Notes under the pieces: model-generated
Told to the model about the DNA's origin: nothing
What the model saw: only the letters and a program-made list of their open reading frames with translations
The model's database searches: none
Shown: positions 63,951-64,000 of the stretch, piece after piece
Layout: each line of letters opens with the position of its first letter
How positions within the stretch are numbered: position 1 is the stretch's first letter
Program-made: the position numbers and the translations under genes
Source of the DNA: JABAAE01 sp905480545
Lineage (GTDB): Bacteria > Planctomycetota > Planctomycetia > Pirellulales > Pirellulaceae
Reading direction: 5' to 3'
Assembly: GCA_943788025.1 (NCBI GenBank)
Contig: CALSOR010000007.1
Location: 186,001-250,000, forward strand
DNA: 64,000 nucleotides

Positions 63951-64000
63951 ATGGATTTTGCTTGTCCAAGATGCTCGGAAATCGTCAAAACCAATGACGA
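63951..64000 (+). CDS. N-terminus of a zinc-ribbon protein, cut by right edge
   Basis: ATG 63951 begins MDFACPRCSEIVKTND and runs off the window. The CPRC at residues 5-8 at the very start is the first knuckle of the zinc-ribbon found at the N-terminus of many planctomycete membrane and regulatory proteins. Only 16 codons are visible, and the ribosome site is weak. Confidence 0.4.
   Translation, partial: MDFACPRCSEIVKTND

Overview
The window reads as chromosomal DNA of a planctomycete, most likely of the Pirellula/Rhodopirellula group. The evidence is the gene content: two DUF1501 proteins paired with a PSCyt1/DUF1549/DUF1553 cytochrome-type gene, DUF6807 (PmoA-like), DUF3500, DUF6666-like and DUF1573 secreted proteins, several VWA proteins, a MoxR-DUF58-transglutaminase cluster, and many small lipoproteins. 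Base composition is moderate, with A/T-rich spacers. No tRNA, rRNA, CRISPR array, transposase or prophage gene was recognised.

Layout. 1-5.5 kb: a methyltransferase cut by the left edge, a small lipoprotein, then an ECF sigma factor followed by an anti-sigma/VWA gene whose frame is broken inside an 18-bp tandem repeat. 5.8-11 kb (minus strand): an isoprenylcysteine-methyltransferase-like membrane enzyme, the set ggt - GNAT - alkA, and a DUF3500 protein. 11.2-17.6 kb: a LysM/L,D-transpeptidase-fold protein lacking its catalytic cysteine, a zinc-ribbon membrane protein, a lipoprotein ending at a clear terminator, a soluble VWA protein, a second ECF sigma factor and a 7Fe ferredoxin. 18.2-32.1 kb: a His-rich secreted protein, then a long plus-strand block of DUF58, TgpA-like transglutaminase (interrupted by an in-frame TGA), MoxR ATPase, His-rich lipoprotein, ArsP_1/UPF0718-type permease, PmoA-like protein and two VWA/BatA-type membrane proteins.

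32.1-45.7 kb: a CPA1-type antiporter framed by two inverted copies of a ~110-bp palindromic element, an ATP-grasp enzyme, then housekeeping genes (mnmG, Na/Ca exchanger, pyrophosphatase, glycyl-tRNA synthetase, comB) with an outer-membrane-type protein and a DUF1573 protein. 45.9-51 kb (minus strand): O-antigen-ligase-like and WecA/MraY-like envelope polysaccharide genes, a Fur regulator and a FlgM-like anti-sigma factor. 51.8-58.7 kb: the DUF1501/PSCyt1 cluster, interrupted by a ParDE toxin-antitoxin remnant. 58.9-64 kb: polA, a diverged 236-bp tandem repeat and a secreted sialidase-like protein.

Two themes stand out. First, genes that should be single frames are broken by single-base differences: the VWA gene (-1), the PSCyt1 gene (three +1 changes that sum to a codon) and perhaps the ATP-grasp gene, plus a nonsense codon in the TgpA-like gene. 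This may be real decay or phase variation, or consensus error in the sequence; both readings are given. Second, the spacers and some coding regions carry many 12-18 bp tandem duplications. The strongest candidate for something functionally undescribed is the translationally coupled His-rich lipoprotein and permease pair embedded in the MoxR/DUF58/VWA cluster, but this is inference from sequence character only.
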